In this document: piece by piece, positions 12,501 through 24,914 of the stretch | Position numbering within the stretch: the stretch's first letter is position 1 | Layout: every line of letters starts with the position of its first letter | Assembly (NCBI GenBank): GCA_947179485.1 | Contig: OX359250.1 | Span: forward strand, 46,907,450-46,971,449 | DNA from: Allacma fusca | Lineage: Eukaryota; Arthropoda; Collembola; Symphypleona; Sminthuridae | DNA length: 64,000 nt | Reading direction: 5' to 3' | The notes under the pieces: generated by a model | The model's database searches: none | What the model was told of the DNA's origin: nothing | The model's input: the letters and a program-made list of their open reading frames with translations, nothing else | Position numbers and translations under genes: made by a program

Positions 12501-15500
12501 AGAATAACACATAAATCCCTACATTATTACTTCATTATTACATTATGAACACCATTATTAACTTCGTTTAACAGTAGTATAACACTGCTTCGAAAGTAAA
12601 TGTCCAAAAGTTGCACTATTACACTGCAGACTGAACAAGTGACACACAGCTGTTTAGACGGAATCCTGACTTGGCAATTATTGTAATATTAAGCTTATTC
12701 GTAAAATCTTCTCGATTCTCATCTACTGGAATGCTGCAAAACTGACAGGACATTTCAGACGATTCAAAATGACTCAAACTACATTAAATATTTCCGAAAG
12801 GACAACCCAGTAAGTCTAAAACAAGAACAATGAGATTTAATTTCAGATTTGGAACCTTCACATTATACTGCCCGCTGGGTCGGCTTCGGGGTAGAGAGCA
12901 TAACGACTGGCCGACTATCCTAAAATTGAAATCAACAAATGTCCGACCCAGCGATCCAAATGCCCCTTAATACCCAAGTACCTTGTGAAAAAAACATTTT
13001 ACTGTTAAAATCTGGGTAGACCTATTTCGTAATGTCAAACTGCACGACATTTCATTTCGTAAATACCCAGCAGCCTCACCATAGTGGCTCAAATACTCAG
13101 GACCACTTACTGGATCGGGAACTCCTTCCACACCTTCGTCAGTACACCATTTGACATGACCTCCGGCTAGGATTGATCATGAAGACTATTATTACACGAA
13201 CATGCTAATTTAACGGTTTACACATATTATATCAGTATCTAGATATTGTAGTACTTTCCAAACCTTAGGGGTAGGGGTTGATTGGGGCAAACTTATATAG
13301 GACTGAATATTCAAATTACAATTCTGTGGTACAGGGGTAAAAGAATAGTAGTCAGCATTTTCTTCCTACTTTCGATCCCAACTCTTTTAATATTTACCAC
13401 ATCCAATTTAACGAACTGTGACACGAGTGAGCCTTTTAGCTAGTGTTCGATATTTCGATCCACTTGTGGTGGCATTAGCATATTGATATATTCTTAAATA
13501 AATCGAAAGATAACGTAACTACACGCCCGGAAGTAGTTCGAAGGTAGCAAGAACAAAAGTCATACCTGGGGTTCCTTGATCTTGAAAATCTTGCGCGATC
13601 CGACGCACACTTTGCGTAAACTTGCCCATGAGGTTACTCCCTGCAAGAGAAACCATTCAGTAATTTAAAACATTATCACAAACAGAAACTAAAACTAGAA
13701 ATAGTACACGTTTACGCAGACCTACTTGACATACTCACGGCGAGTAGTAGTTCAAGGTGATAATATTCAAGGGAAATGCCGTTTTAATATTTCCAAAAAT
13801 TCCATATGCACTGTGTAACAATATATCAACTGTGTATGGATTCAACACTCAGTTTCAAGTGTCAACACGTTTGTCCAAATTAAACGACGAAATAATTTTT
13901 TGAATTCCTTCAACTTCCAAAATACATTACACTGATTGTACACTACCATTTTGTAGGAAATCCACGCTGGTGATGAGTACGTGAAATGAATGAGTCAGCT
14001 CATTAAACCGAATGAAATAATGCTCGAACCTATACACTATGATGATACTTTATTTTACCAGACGTCATTTACTGGACACACTACACAGCTCATTCGTAAC
14101 TTTTCCTTTAGACTTCGCCTGTCTTCAAAGTAATGCATGTAGGATAAGAATATTATTCATACTGCAGTTAGGTTATTAAGGTGATTATGTATAATGTAAA
14201 CAGTGCTAATATCTTATCCTACTCTTGCTATTAATGAGGTAAATAATTGCTACTCGTTTCGGTATAGGTTTCCTGAGTAACGAACTAACTATAACTAAAC
14301 AGTCTGACTTGGAGAATCGAAGAACTATACAATAAAGAATAATACAACCTCACTCTGGTGTCTCGTCTCTCTCATAAACTTGTGGGTTCATAACTAACAC
14401 AAGTGTATTTTCCACAAAACTAGTGTTGAATTATACTACAATACACAGTGCAGTTACAGTTTTGTTTTTGCTTTTGTTGGCTAACAGTTTAAATGTAACG
14501 AACAAACCATTCTAAAATAACTTCTGTAAGACAGACCAAATAGCCTGCACTGTTGTAGCGATAGGAATAAGATATACAGAGGTAACACATAAAACAATGT
14601 AATAATAAAAATATAACACTAAACTAAACTGACGTTCCACAAAACCAAATTATTGTATGCTCATTGTAACTACTGTATTCCTGACACCAAGAGCAAAACT
14701 AAATGACCTAAAAATATTACAGGACCACTCGACCACTCTTACATTTGGTTATTTTCCAGTGACAATTTACCGAACATAGCCGAATTAAGCCGTATTTATT
14801 CATTCTGCCACGACTCAGGCCGAGGAGCGTATTAAATTACGTAAATTAATCAGACAAGTAGGAAACTGTGGTTTTAAACCAATGGTAATAATATATTCGA
14901 AAAAGCGAATTGGACTACTGTTGCTATTAAGCCCACCACCATAATATTCATACTTATAATTTCTTTTGCATAGTTATAATATGACTGTGATAAGCTAGAC
15001 AATGGTTACATGTTGTGTAACCAGATTTCAGGTAATTCTGGACGGCTTGAATCAATGTCCCATTATCCTTTCTCTCATAATAATATTAACATACATACTT
15101 AAGTACAAATGCACTAATGCACAAGTATAGGGTATTCAACTTCAGTCTCTACCCTAGCACATAATTTACGGACCGTCACTTTCTAATTTTGCTGCTCTGG
15201 TAAATTACCGTATTATGACCAGAGCTGGAACTTTTAGAACAACAATTTTCAACATGATGATGGTTATTATCAACGTAGCAGCTTTCATTTTCTCTAATAT
15301 AGTGTTGTTTTGAGTTGTAACAAGATATTAAACTTGGATTAATATTTAATCCTTCACACCTATGTTTCCCTGTCTATTTGGTTAAATATTAATCCATCAC
15401 AACTCCAGAAGCTTTGATAATACAACCACGTGCAGATATAAATGTACAGACATACGGATTATAGCCAGTTGTGATACACGAGAAAAGGACGGAATAACAT

Positions 15501-18500
15501 ATAATAAACGGTTTCACATCAGTTAAAAGAAAACTCCTTTGAGAGATAAAATTCCACTGGGGACATTTTCGCGAAATCATAGCCGGATACAGTGCTCATG
15601 TAGAATCTGAGGTTAGCAAATTAACTACTTTCCGTGCCCGTTCACTTTTTCAAAGCGTCCAAATAAGTTAGTCAATACGTCCTTAATTGAATCCTGGTTT
15701 TCAAAACTCTCTTAAATACTCAATAGAATTCAGTGTGTAGGTAAAAGAGGGGATTGCATTCATTCGAAATTCGTTTTAAAAAAATATCAAATATAGGAAT
15801 ATTAAATAAAACTGCGCCGAAATTGCCGAATATCACAAACAAAAACGTATGTGGTGCAAAAAGGCTGGTGCACGTAATGTATCGTTTCTCGCCTCTCCTT
15901 TATTGTACAAGAGAAACACATGGTCCTGGTACAAAACAAGGCAAACGCTCAGCTGCTGTATTCCAAATGCGCTATCCATAACCAAAAGGGCTACAAGCTA
16001 CAAATCCAACTCGTTTCTGTCATAATTTCGCAGAAAAATCTCCGATGGAATTATCCCAGCGTAAAATTCTTCAATCTCCATCAGGGAAATATATTTGTGG
16101 CATAATTTCTCCGAGTCAATCTCCATCTGGTGAAAACCTTCAGACGCAATTTTCTAAGTGTAAAAGTACATGGTGGAGTTTTCTCTGAACCCGTTGAGCT
16201 GCCACATTAATACATCGACGACAAACCACAGATACTGACAAGATAAAAATAATTATTATATGTAATTACGGTCACGGTTACACTTTGAATAGAAAATCAT
16301 GTGAAATGTGAAATTAATCCTGTTAGGATTCACATCCTGTTTCCTAATATAACTTCTTTGCTGTGCCTGTTGAGTATAACTTCCAATTTCGTTTTCCGTC
16401 TTAGGTTTCCGGATCCGGAGAGCCTTCAAACACGACTTCGCATTGTAGTTCCTCGCATGGAGCAGTCACAGTGGCTCTCATTCCTCTGAATTAATGTTCA
16501 TCCCTACTTAATTAAATTCGCAGATTTATCATGAATCATGATTGCCTACACCAGCAAATTAAATCCTTTTCCTATCCAGAAGGTAATTTATACCCCGAAT
16601 AATAATCCATTCCTATCTCTAATTAACTTGATAGTTGACTCGACTCATCAAACCGATTTGTTTCAGTATCCTCCGAGCTCGACCTCCCCGAGACTCCCCG
16701 ACGATTAATCTGTATTGTATATCTTTTGTGAAATAATGGTTTTGTTGGTATTGAAAATGATTTTACTCACCCATTTTGGCGACGAATGTCAAAGGTGAAC
16801 ACAGTAAGTGGTAGTAGTACGAGTAGGCAGTTGCAGGCACAGGCACTGAAGCAGCATAGCACAATGAAATCAGGCAAAACCAAAATAAAAAAATTAATGC
16901 TGGTTGGCTAAATAATTGCATATAGTATAACTTGATAACACTGCATATGTATTTGCCAACACTAATAATAATAGTAATAATAACAATAGTATACGGCTGT
17001 GCTCAAATTTTACGGTAGCTCGTATTTTTATGCAACAAAACTCTCCTCACCTTCCTTTCTACACAAACAAACAAAAAAAAAGACATTTATTTAATATAAA
17101 AAATAGCTTCATACGTAAAAATAAAAATTATGGAAACATGTCCAGGCCTTCATATCTCAGCATTGTCTCTAGTCTCTACATACCCAACTCACAACTTTTA
17201 AAATCTGTCATCACTATTAGAGTAAACACAAAAAACAAGAGAGTGATCAAAGTAGGACTCAAAATTACTACTCAAAAAATTAACTACGCTCAAACTAAAG
17301 CCGTGTCAAACTTATATGTGATTGATAGCATTGTATATAGCAATAATTACTTACTAAAAACAACATTATACATGATACCACATCATCACCTTTCAGTTTA
17401 TGAACAATAAAGCGGAAATCCAAATAAAAACTGTTACTGGTACTAGTACTAGAACTGAAACTACTCTTTAATTTTGAGCTGCCTCTCTTTTGTAAGAAAT
17501 ATAAATATTGAACGCTAGTCAAATAATTAATTTGGAGTTTTGTGTAAACAAGAGTCTTAAATAGAAACTGGATCCCTACTATATATTTGCTTCGTGGAAG
17601 GGTAAATTTTGAAGACACGGAAACTGAAAGGACTAACTATACAAGAAGACAAGGAGGTTCCTGCCTCTGTATACTTATATTTATATAGTGGCTGGCTCAG
17701 GATAATATGCATTTAATGTTGGCTTTCTCGGACAAAGTTGACTCACTGGGATGTGGGATTAGTGGCCGTGACGGGAGAGCGAAGTAGGGAACTATTTGGT
17801 GCGCGTCACTTGGTTGGGTTAAGGAAGCTCACATTTCAGCACTCCGAGATCGGATCAAACTTGTCCAGATGTTCAAGTAGTTTCCGGAACGACCTCTCAC
17901 CAAAGGTCTCCTATGAAATGGCCACTACAGAAAGTTTTGAGGAACCAAGGTCACTGTAATTGTTTTTTGGGTTGACGCGTTCTTCTCTCCCATCATCGCA
18001 TCAGTCACTTCCCGCACACTCACCCACAAAGTCAGTACGCTATTAAGTCAAAATGACGCATTGTCGCAGGCCGCACTCATAGGACGCACACGTACAAACT
18101 CCTTACTAACGCTATTCCGCCCTAAAGCTTGAGCAATGAGAGAGAGCAAGAGCAGGATTCTTACAGCAGGAACTGCTATTTTTCATCCCAACACAACTCC
18201 GCTCAGCTCAGGCTCATAGTTTTTTCAGCGCTCGGAATCAGCCATATTGGATGACTGTGTTCGACACAAAACGTCACACCTTCCTGATCCTGACTTCATT
18301 GGACTGAGCATATCCCACGTGGTCAGGCTTAACTCACATCTCACAGCTTACGAATCCCTATATTGTTATATTGTTGGAGGATTTCTGGGAGTTAAATATG
18401 TATGCAACTCTCATATTATGTAATTCCTCAGAGAAATGACAGGAAGATGAGGACATTGACCATGACCCGTGAGAATTCAGGAGCGAAGAGTGTGTCACAC

Positions 18501-21500
18501 TCTGGTCGTAAATGCGGACAAAAGTGGAGCTTAATTACAAGATATTTTTTAATTTGAGCACTGCACGCCACTTGGTAGAAATTGAGAATAATAATTCTGT
18601 ACTAGAAGAGTCTCGGGGCTTGTTGAGTGGTGACTAAATGTAAGTATGTAATTACATAAGCACTTATGTAAATATTAATGTTAAAGTGCAGTTGTCTTCA
18701 GTCTTTAGGGTCGGATTTAATGCTTTTAACTAAACACCATGTTTGGAAATAGTCCGACTGACTCACTCAGTGTCAGTCCTTTCCAAACTTTGTGTACAGG
18801 ACAAATCTGGGAAATAATATAATACTATGAGAAAAGTGAGGGAAATATTCACACCATGTGTATTTGTACCAAAGAAATATTTTAATTATTTTGATCCCTT
18901 TTTAAGAGGTGGGATTTGGAAGGAGGGAACGAAGGAGGTGACTTTTTAAATGTATTTGTTCATTTATGGGTCTTTAGTCTGTGTAATTATTATATAGTTT
19001 TTTTTCATAATATATGTATAATATTATTATAGTTTTTATTTCAGTGAATTTAATACGTTCGTATACACAGTACATTAATTGTTAAATTATTTATTAATTT
19101 TTTGTACATTTTATGTAATTATTAAAGTTTGTAATTAATTTAATTGACAGGTTCCGGGAGCATTCCTCAACACAAGACTTTTGAATGAAAAAAAGTCTGG
19201 TGACTCTTCTGGAGGCTTGGACTATATATTATAGCAACTGATAAACAGGTGGGAGTAATTTAATAACTGAAGAATGTAGAAATTATTATTGGGGAAATTC
19301 TGCAGGGTTTCTGATCTTTAATGGCCGTAATCATTGTATTGTCCCGATTGCCAAAGCGGAGTTTCTCCTTTGACCTGGAGTAACTATCCTGTTATAGGAG
19401 ATCTGTTCACAGATTTTTGATTCGGCTTGAATGGGACTGGTTGTGTGTAATAATGTCCATTGTGTGATGGAAATTGACTGTGGCTATTACAGATGAGGGC
19501 TTCTCTGGTGTATTTCCAAAAATGTGGATGAGGGAGTGATGGAGGGTTGCTGTCGGATTCTTGACATTACCGAGCTTGTATTTTTTTTTTGACTGCCTTT
19601 CTTTTAAGTATTCCAGGTTGTGGTTGTTTTTGTATTTTCAGGAAGATGGAAAAGTGATTCTATTCTTTCACTCGTGACAGGCTTTACTGGTCAAAGGAAG
19701 AAACTGAACGAATCTGACGAGTATAAGGAGGACTTGAGCGTCGACAGTGAAATGGCTAGTAGGTTGGCGGTGGCTGTTGCTGTACTCGACTGAGATTCAC
19801 ATGCGGGGGAACTTGGAGCAAAGCGATTCAAGCTACGCTACACTGCTCTTTTTACGACAGCCTTAAACCCGCTCCAACGTTTTTAGCAGTACTGAAATCC
19901 CAGTGAGAAAGTTAAACTGCATAAATGTGAGCCAGGTTTGTGAATGCATGGGATCCATCATTGGGAGTGTGTTTGTGTCTGTGTGTTAGTTGCTGAATTT
20001 CCAAGTGTTTGACAATAGCTCTTATTTTGATGAGACCATACTTATTATGTACATTCCTCGTACTGTAGATACCTGTAAATACATGTGTGTCGCTGCAATT
20101 GGTTGATCATTGCAAGTGGAAATCAGTCCACCGGTCAGCCATTCCCAGCCTGCAGTGACGCCTCAAGTCAATGTTGTTAAGAAAAAAGCAGTGAAAAGTG
20201 AAGCAATAAAGCAGATTATAAAAAGACACAGATGGTAATTTATAATATGATAATGCGTTCTGATGAGGAACAATCACAGCACAACTATCCCTGTGCAAAT
20301 CTAACGTGATATGGAGGAACACGCTACGTGTGTACGCTTTGGAACGGACGTAATATTTTCAATATTAAAAAAATTGATCCAACCAAGCAGCTGGAGCTCA
20401 ATAATGTGCATTCGTGCATTACTTACTGAGTTTATGGAAGTAAGGCTACTGCATGGTCTGGTCTCTATTTTTTCCCTACAAAAAAAAACTAAAGTTGACT
20501 GATTCACAGAACTGTAATATCCTCCAGAAAAGGCTCAGGAATTTTCCTACCTATCTGTGGGCATGTTAGAGTTCATGTGCACTGAATTTGGAATGCCTCT
20601 ACTCTACGTTAATAAAATCCAGAGATTCACACAATATGGGAATATAACTCCTGGCCTCTTTTCCACCCACGATACTTTTCGGCCTTAAATTTATAGTGGA
20701 GAAGGTGCAAATACATGTATCTATCATATACTTCCCCACACTTGAACGAGTAGATGAGCCATTCCATAAAAGATAGATACACCAGGATGAACTTACTTTA
20801 CCTGCCTCACATAAAGAGAGCTCCTTCACTCCTTATCCTGTACTATCAGTAACAAATAATAGGAAGCATTCATACAAACAAAAGTCAGCACATGCTTGCA
20901 TACATACATGCAGGAAAGTTCCAGACGGTGGGTATCAAAATCATATTGTTGAATGTTAACAGTGCAGTGGCTTTTTGTTCTTTCACGGACGCTCATTGTC
21001 AGACCTGTGTCTAACTCCAACTTAGCCCATAGTATTAACTACAATGACCTTGTGCTATTATGAAGTGTAGGAGGAAAACAGGAAAAGCTTTTTCTCCCCT
21101 CTTTGCAAAATTATTTCCCATCGTATCAACGTCAAACGTGTATCAACAAACTTATTTATTGTAGCACTTATCAAGTGTTGAGTATACTCTGCCGAATGCA
21201 CTCGTGTATTCTACACATGCCAGAAACATACGAAGCAGTGTCAAATGAGATAAAGAAACTCCTTGTATTTTTGTTACATACAACTGTGCAGGTTAAAGGG
21301 GACCAGCGGGGAAGGAAGTTATAAAATCGGTCGTTAATAGTCGTCTTCAGTGCTGAAGGAGTTGTAAAAGTCACTGTAATATTTCCCCACGATCTCAATT
21401 CTTCTTAAATCTATTTTCAAATATTTTGGTCAAGTTTTGAAGTTTTATTACCATGCTCCCATTAAACGAAAAGTTCTACGTGAGGAAATACCTGACAAGT

Positions 21501-24500
21501 TAGTATTCCCCTTAGTTATGTAAATTATTTTAGCTTGACATGCTATTTCAGTAGGTTTCTCTATACCTGCACAGATGTTGCTTTGTATAGACTACTAATG
21601 CCTGGAAGTTCGGATTGAAAGTTTAGAAAATGCTCTAATTATGTAGGGGTGTTCTATCCCCTAGATCTGTTAATTGTACGCACATTCGCTTATTCCGCTT
21701 CAAATATGATGTCATGTGTAAATAAGGGAGGTTTCATTTCAATGGATTTCCTGTCCAACCTCCGCACCTCCTTGTCTCCTGCTAAATCACACTTGCTATT
21801 AAATTGAAACTTCAGAGATTGCTACATTCAAGCTGGAAAAAATAACACTATGGTCCCCAATCCTTGGAAATAGTCATACTGAACTTAATTCTTTGGGATT
21901 GCTGGTGCACACTTTTTTCCCTTATTTGTTGATATTTTGCTCTCGTTGAAACCCATGTTCCTTCGTAAATAATTATTATGGCTGTGTGTGTGTGTGTAAA
22001 CATCAATTGAAAGCCAATCGTAAAAAGCAAATAAAAGTTAAGATTTTGGATGAAATCCCGAGACTATTCATTATAAAAAGAATTTTACATTAACATTTTA
22101 TGTTTCTACTCAAGTCTCCTGACTCGCTCTGGGATAGTTACGAGGCTTCCCATTTTTAATACTATTCCATGTTATTTTTGTGGAATTACCTTTAAATGTT
22201 GTTTGCTTGAGGCAAACATTTTGCATTTCCGAAGTATTAAATACATTTGCTTTACCTTGTACTTTCCAACACACTGCTGGGATTCGTACCAAAAACTAAA
22301 ATATGCGCAAATACAATAAAGATGTATTTTAGCGGATTGTCAATATTTACTCCATCTTTACCTATCACATATGAACGTACGGGGCAAGGGAACACAGAGT
22401 CTTGCTTTTACTGATATTTACATATGTACGTACATCAATGGACTCGTACTCTGGTCCTATAGTTGTGCTCTTCACAGATGCCCTACACACTCAGCATTTT
22501 TGAAGAGTAGTAATTTGTTTTCTTTTCCTCATTTTTTTTTCAGGCTAGCCTGGTCTGTGTCTACACTGGCCGATGAGATGCGTTTCCTTTTTGGCATACA
22601 GAATAACAGATTGGGAAAATAAGCAAGAGTGTTATTGGGCTGATCAGGAGCATTCGTATGGAGGAATGGATGAGGCGTGAGGAAATGAGGCCTGTTTTCA
22701 GTCATATAATTACATGTTGTGGTGCGTATGCCATCTCGACTGTCTCTTCTTTAGCATTTTTACTCTTGACTAAAAGTCACTGGACTCACAGTGCAGCTCG
22801 ATAAAAAGTCTACTCTTTCATTTGCAAATCCTCAACTATACAAATATCCCATGTTATGTTATGTGCCTTGAAATGAAAACAGAATATGTATTTTAGCAAG
22901 TTCAGCTCTCGTAGGGTTCGGGTGTTCTCATTCCGGGCTACTTTTTATTTTCCTTCGCTGAATCATACAATCCCTTGAGGCAAGGCTAGCCCGGCATTGT
23001 CCCATTATTCAATACGGTGTCTGTGTATGTATGTATTGCATACACCCACATGTCCTTTCATGCAGTGGATTTGCAGTTTTTGTCCAAGCATCTGCTTTAC
23101 CGACCAACATGATCCGGAGGGAGCCTCACAATTAGCCTGAATTTCTCTTGCATTTAATCCTACAATGTAATATTAATTTTGTGAGGAGCTAAGGAGGCTC
23201 TTGGGAATCACAATTCAATCGGACCATTAATTTTCGTCTAAAAAGTAGGCAGCATTTAAGATTTGATTCTACTAGCTAAACTGAGGTAAAAGACAGTGAC
23301 TTCCGTCAGTTTTATGCAATTTAATTATCCCGTCACTCTCGGCGCTAGTTTGAAATATTAAAAAAAAAATATTGCACACACACACGCCAGAAAGTATGTA
23401 GGCTGGCTCACATTGAGAAATAAGGGAAAATGTCCACTCTAAATCCATTCTGCCAAAGAAATGACTTAAATTGAGGTTTTGTCACTTTTTTGGATGAGAT
23501 CACACACAGGGGCTAGGGATTTCAACAAATAAATTCTAATTTTAGTTCACAAGGGAGTGTTTTCAGTTACTTATGTATATATCTACTGAAACACATGGCC
23601 GAGTTTATAACTACTAAAGTGAGTTACATGTCTCACCTAGCTCCAGTGCGTGACATTCTGCCCCATTTCCACGCTTTCCTAATTGTAAGAAGTCAGCTGA
23701 AAACACCAAAACCTGGTTATTCTGAAGGAATTTCAATTATTCCAGTTTGTAAAGTCCTGTCAGAATAACGCGGATTGTTTATTTATTTTTTAGTTAGACT
23801 CTTGTGCCACAGTAATGAGTGGATGTAGTTATGTGTTGGGATGATAATAGTTCCAAATATTCTTTCGTTATGGCAAGAAGTATGTAATTACATACATAAT
23901 TACATATGGAGTGCTCACAGGGTTTCAAACTGTTATTTTCAAATGTTCCATTCACATTTCATTTTCCCTATTGTTGCATTGATTTAAATTAATCAAAAAA
24001 ATTAAAGTAATTAGGCATAACCTATCAAATTAATAAATTATAAGTGAGTTTCTAGAAAACCTATGGATGAGACCTGTTATTGGAAAGGTTTCTATTAAAA
24101 ATGGATTCCCCTGAACCCAATGTATTGAAACCAATGTATGCTGTAAAATTGAATTTCAAATGTTGATTTTGAGTGGTAGATTAAAATTAGGGACATGGCA
24201 AGGAATAAATACTCCAAGGGCTTTTCACTTATTTCTAATAAATCGAATCATGGAATTTTCTCGCGTATGGTAATTTCGTTTACTCGCAAAAGCAATGAAA
24301 ACAACCTCGCTCCCAACGAAGTCCCGTAAGACAGTGGGTTTGGTTAGAATTTTAGCTGATTTGAGCAGGCTTGCCTATTAAACGCCGTAAAAACCACTGG
24401 AGCTACTTGAGACTTGTACCTAACTGGTAGTAACTGTGTATCTACTATTTTTTTATATAGATTTTTACTGTCAATGTAAATGTAGAAATTTGCAAATTCC

Positions 24501-24914
24501 TCCCTGTGTCTTCACAGGACTTGTGTAATAGCTCAAGTGGTTGTTATAAGTTTAGTGAATAAAAAGGCAGGAGCAGAAGGATACATATGTGAATCCTATG
24601 AAAAAATTACATAGAAATAGTAAAATACATACAAGTAAAAGTACATAAATGGAAGGCCTGTAAAGGCTGGAACTATTATTGTATGTATATAACCTATTGG
24701 AGTTGTTCGCTCGGAGATGTGGCAGTATGTACCCAAACATAGATAGTAATTATACTAATGTTATTAGGCCTATGTTTATTTTAAGATGTAAAAGTTAAGG
24801 GAACTATTGGAAGAGTGAAAGGGGAAGGGTTAGTGTAAATAGATAGGAGAATAACTTACTGCTATCCATCCGTTGAGTAACCTTCTTCTTGTCTTTCTCG
24901 TTCGCTTTCCCCAT
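3390..24914 (-). CDS. Multi-exon host gene, 5' part, two alternative N-termini, function unrecognised
   Basis: Coding exons 13640-13566, 8901-8720 and 3576-3390 are joined downstream of either 16774-16771 (ATG G) or 24914-24860. The phases fit without a forced stop: both first exons end in phase 1, exon 2 is 75 bp (2+72+1), exon 3 is 182 bp (2+180) and exon 4 is 187 bp (186+1). All borders are gt/ag. The partial product is about 149 residues (16.77-kb start) or 166 residues (24.9-kb start). It is rich in Arg, Lys, Glu and Gln and looks largely helical, with no signal peptide or membrane segment. The common part starts SNLMGKFTQSVRRIAQDFQD and later has LRLRSTRRRLEESYETAKRS and a Glu/Lys/Arg-rich stretch (EERTREEKERLE) that suggests a coiled coil. 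I do not recognise the family. The 3' exons must lie beyond position 1. Visible introns are 2.9-5.1 kb, plus 3.1 or 11.2 kb before exon 2. Exon structure is inferred by eye, not from transcripts. Confidence 0.6.
3577..8719 (-). other. Intron 3 of the minus-strand gene
   Basis: About 5.1 kb between exons 4 and 3. It is AT-rich with many TAATTA and ACATACATA words. No further exon was recognised. A short open frame on the minus strand at 4414-4656 has a protein-like composition but no identifiable motif. Confidence 0.4.
8720..8901 (-). CDS. Shared coding exon 3
   Basis: The acceptor is gttttcgcag|GAGGGC and the donor is ATCAAA|gtatgt. It is 182 bp long with phase 1 in and phase 0 out. It codes for GGQTKEEAMKTQLRLRSTRR and on through LEESYETAKRSLVTLHTDYD to FTRYTLLKSMIK, a continuous amphipathic, charged helix-like segment. 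GC and CpG content rise in the exon relative to the flanks. A (GA)n tract on this strand lies just upstream of the acceptor. This is the best single piece of coding evidence in the left half. Confidence 0.65.
11000..12121. mobile_element. 1.1-kb TIR element, no coding capacity
   Basis: The left end is GTGACTCATCCACAATTTG. The right end on the minus strand is GTGACTCATCCACAGTTTG. The similarity continues through CCACTTGGT, giving about 35 bp of inverted repeat. No convincing target duplication was found. The interior holds two diverged copies of a CTGCAATAACTTTT-ACTGGA unit (near 11135 and 11440), and a related fragment lies near 47.2 kb. No transposase frame is open. Confidence 0.6.
12873..12953. 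repeat. Inverted repeat CGCTGGGTCGG
   Basis: CGCTGGGTCGG at 12873-12883 is perfectly repeated inverted as CCGACCCAGCG at 12943-12953. It could be a foldback element or a chance GC-rich palindrome in an AT-rich intron. Confidence 0.35.
13566..13640 (-). CDS. Shared coding exon 2
   Basis: The acceptor is ttctcttgcag|GGAGTAAC and the donor is CCCCAG|gtatga. The 75-bp exon reads SNLMGKFTQSVRRIAQDFQD followed by QGTP in the frame set by both upstream first exons. The internal ATG (residue M of SNLMGK) could serve as a start if neither first exon is used. The 75 bp are visibly higher in GC and CpG (TGCGTCGGATCGCGC) than the surrounding intron, which fits coding sequence. Confidence 0.6.
13641..24859 (-). 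other. 5' introns and internal promoter zone
   Basis: This holds the 3.1-kb intron after the 16.77-kb first exon and the sequence up to the 24.9-kb first exon. A GC-richer block at 17960-18270 lies about 1.2 kb upstream of the 16.77-kb start and may be promoter sequence, but no TATA or initiator element could be fixed by eye. The rest is AT-rich with no coding exon recognised. Confidence 0.3.
16771..16774 (-). CDS. Alternative minimal first coding exon (ATG G)
   Basis: The minus strand reads CGCCAAAATGG|gtgagt: a start codon in a good context followed at once by a consensus donor. Only ATG plus one base is coding. With the exon at 13640 it gives MGSNLMGKFTQ. Because this first exon contributes almost no protein, the choice between it and the 24.9-kb exon decides whether 18 basic residues are added. 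The stretch 16780-16880 would be its 5' UTR. Confidence 0.5.
24860..24914 (-). CDS. Alternative first coding exon (long N-terminus)
   Basis: On the minus strand an ATG in the context AGGAAGATGG opens MGKANEKDKKKVTQRMDS and stops at a strong donor, AGCA|gtaagt. The exon adds 18 codons plus one base (phase 1), exactly the phase needed by the exon at 13640, so the junction codon becomes AGG (Arg). The peptide is very basic and hydrophilic. Upstream, 24915-25150 on this strand is moderately GC-rich and would be 5' UTR or promoter. Alternatively this could be the start of another gene, but no other minus-strand acceptor of phase 1 was seen nearer. Confidence 0.5.

Larger units (their letters stand above)
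8902..13565 (-). other. Intron 2 of the minus-strand gene
   Basis: About 4.7 kb between exons 3 and 2. It contains a (CT)n tract just after exon 3 (8929-8943 on plus), the TIR element at 11000-12121 and an inverted repeat at 12873-12953. Nothing else coding was seen. Confidence 0.4.
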
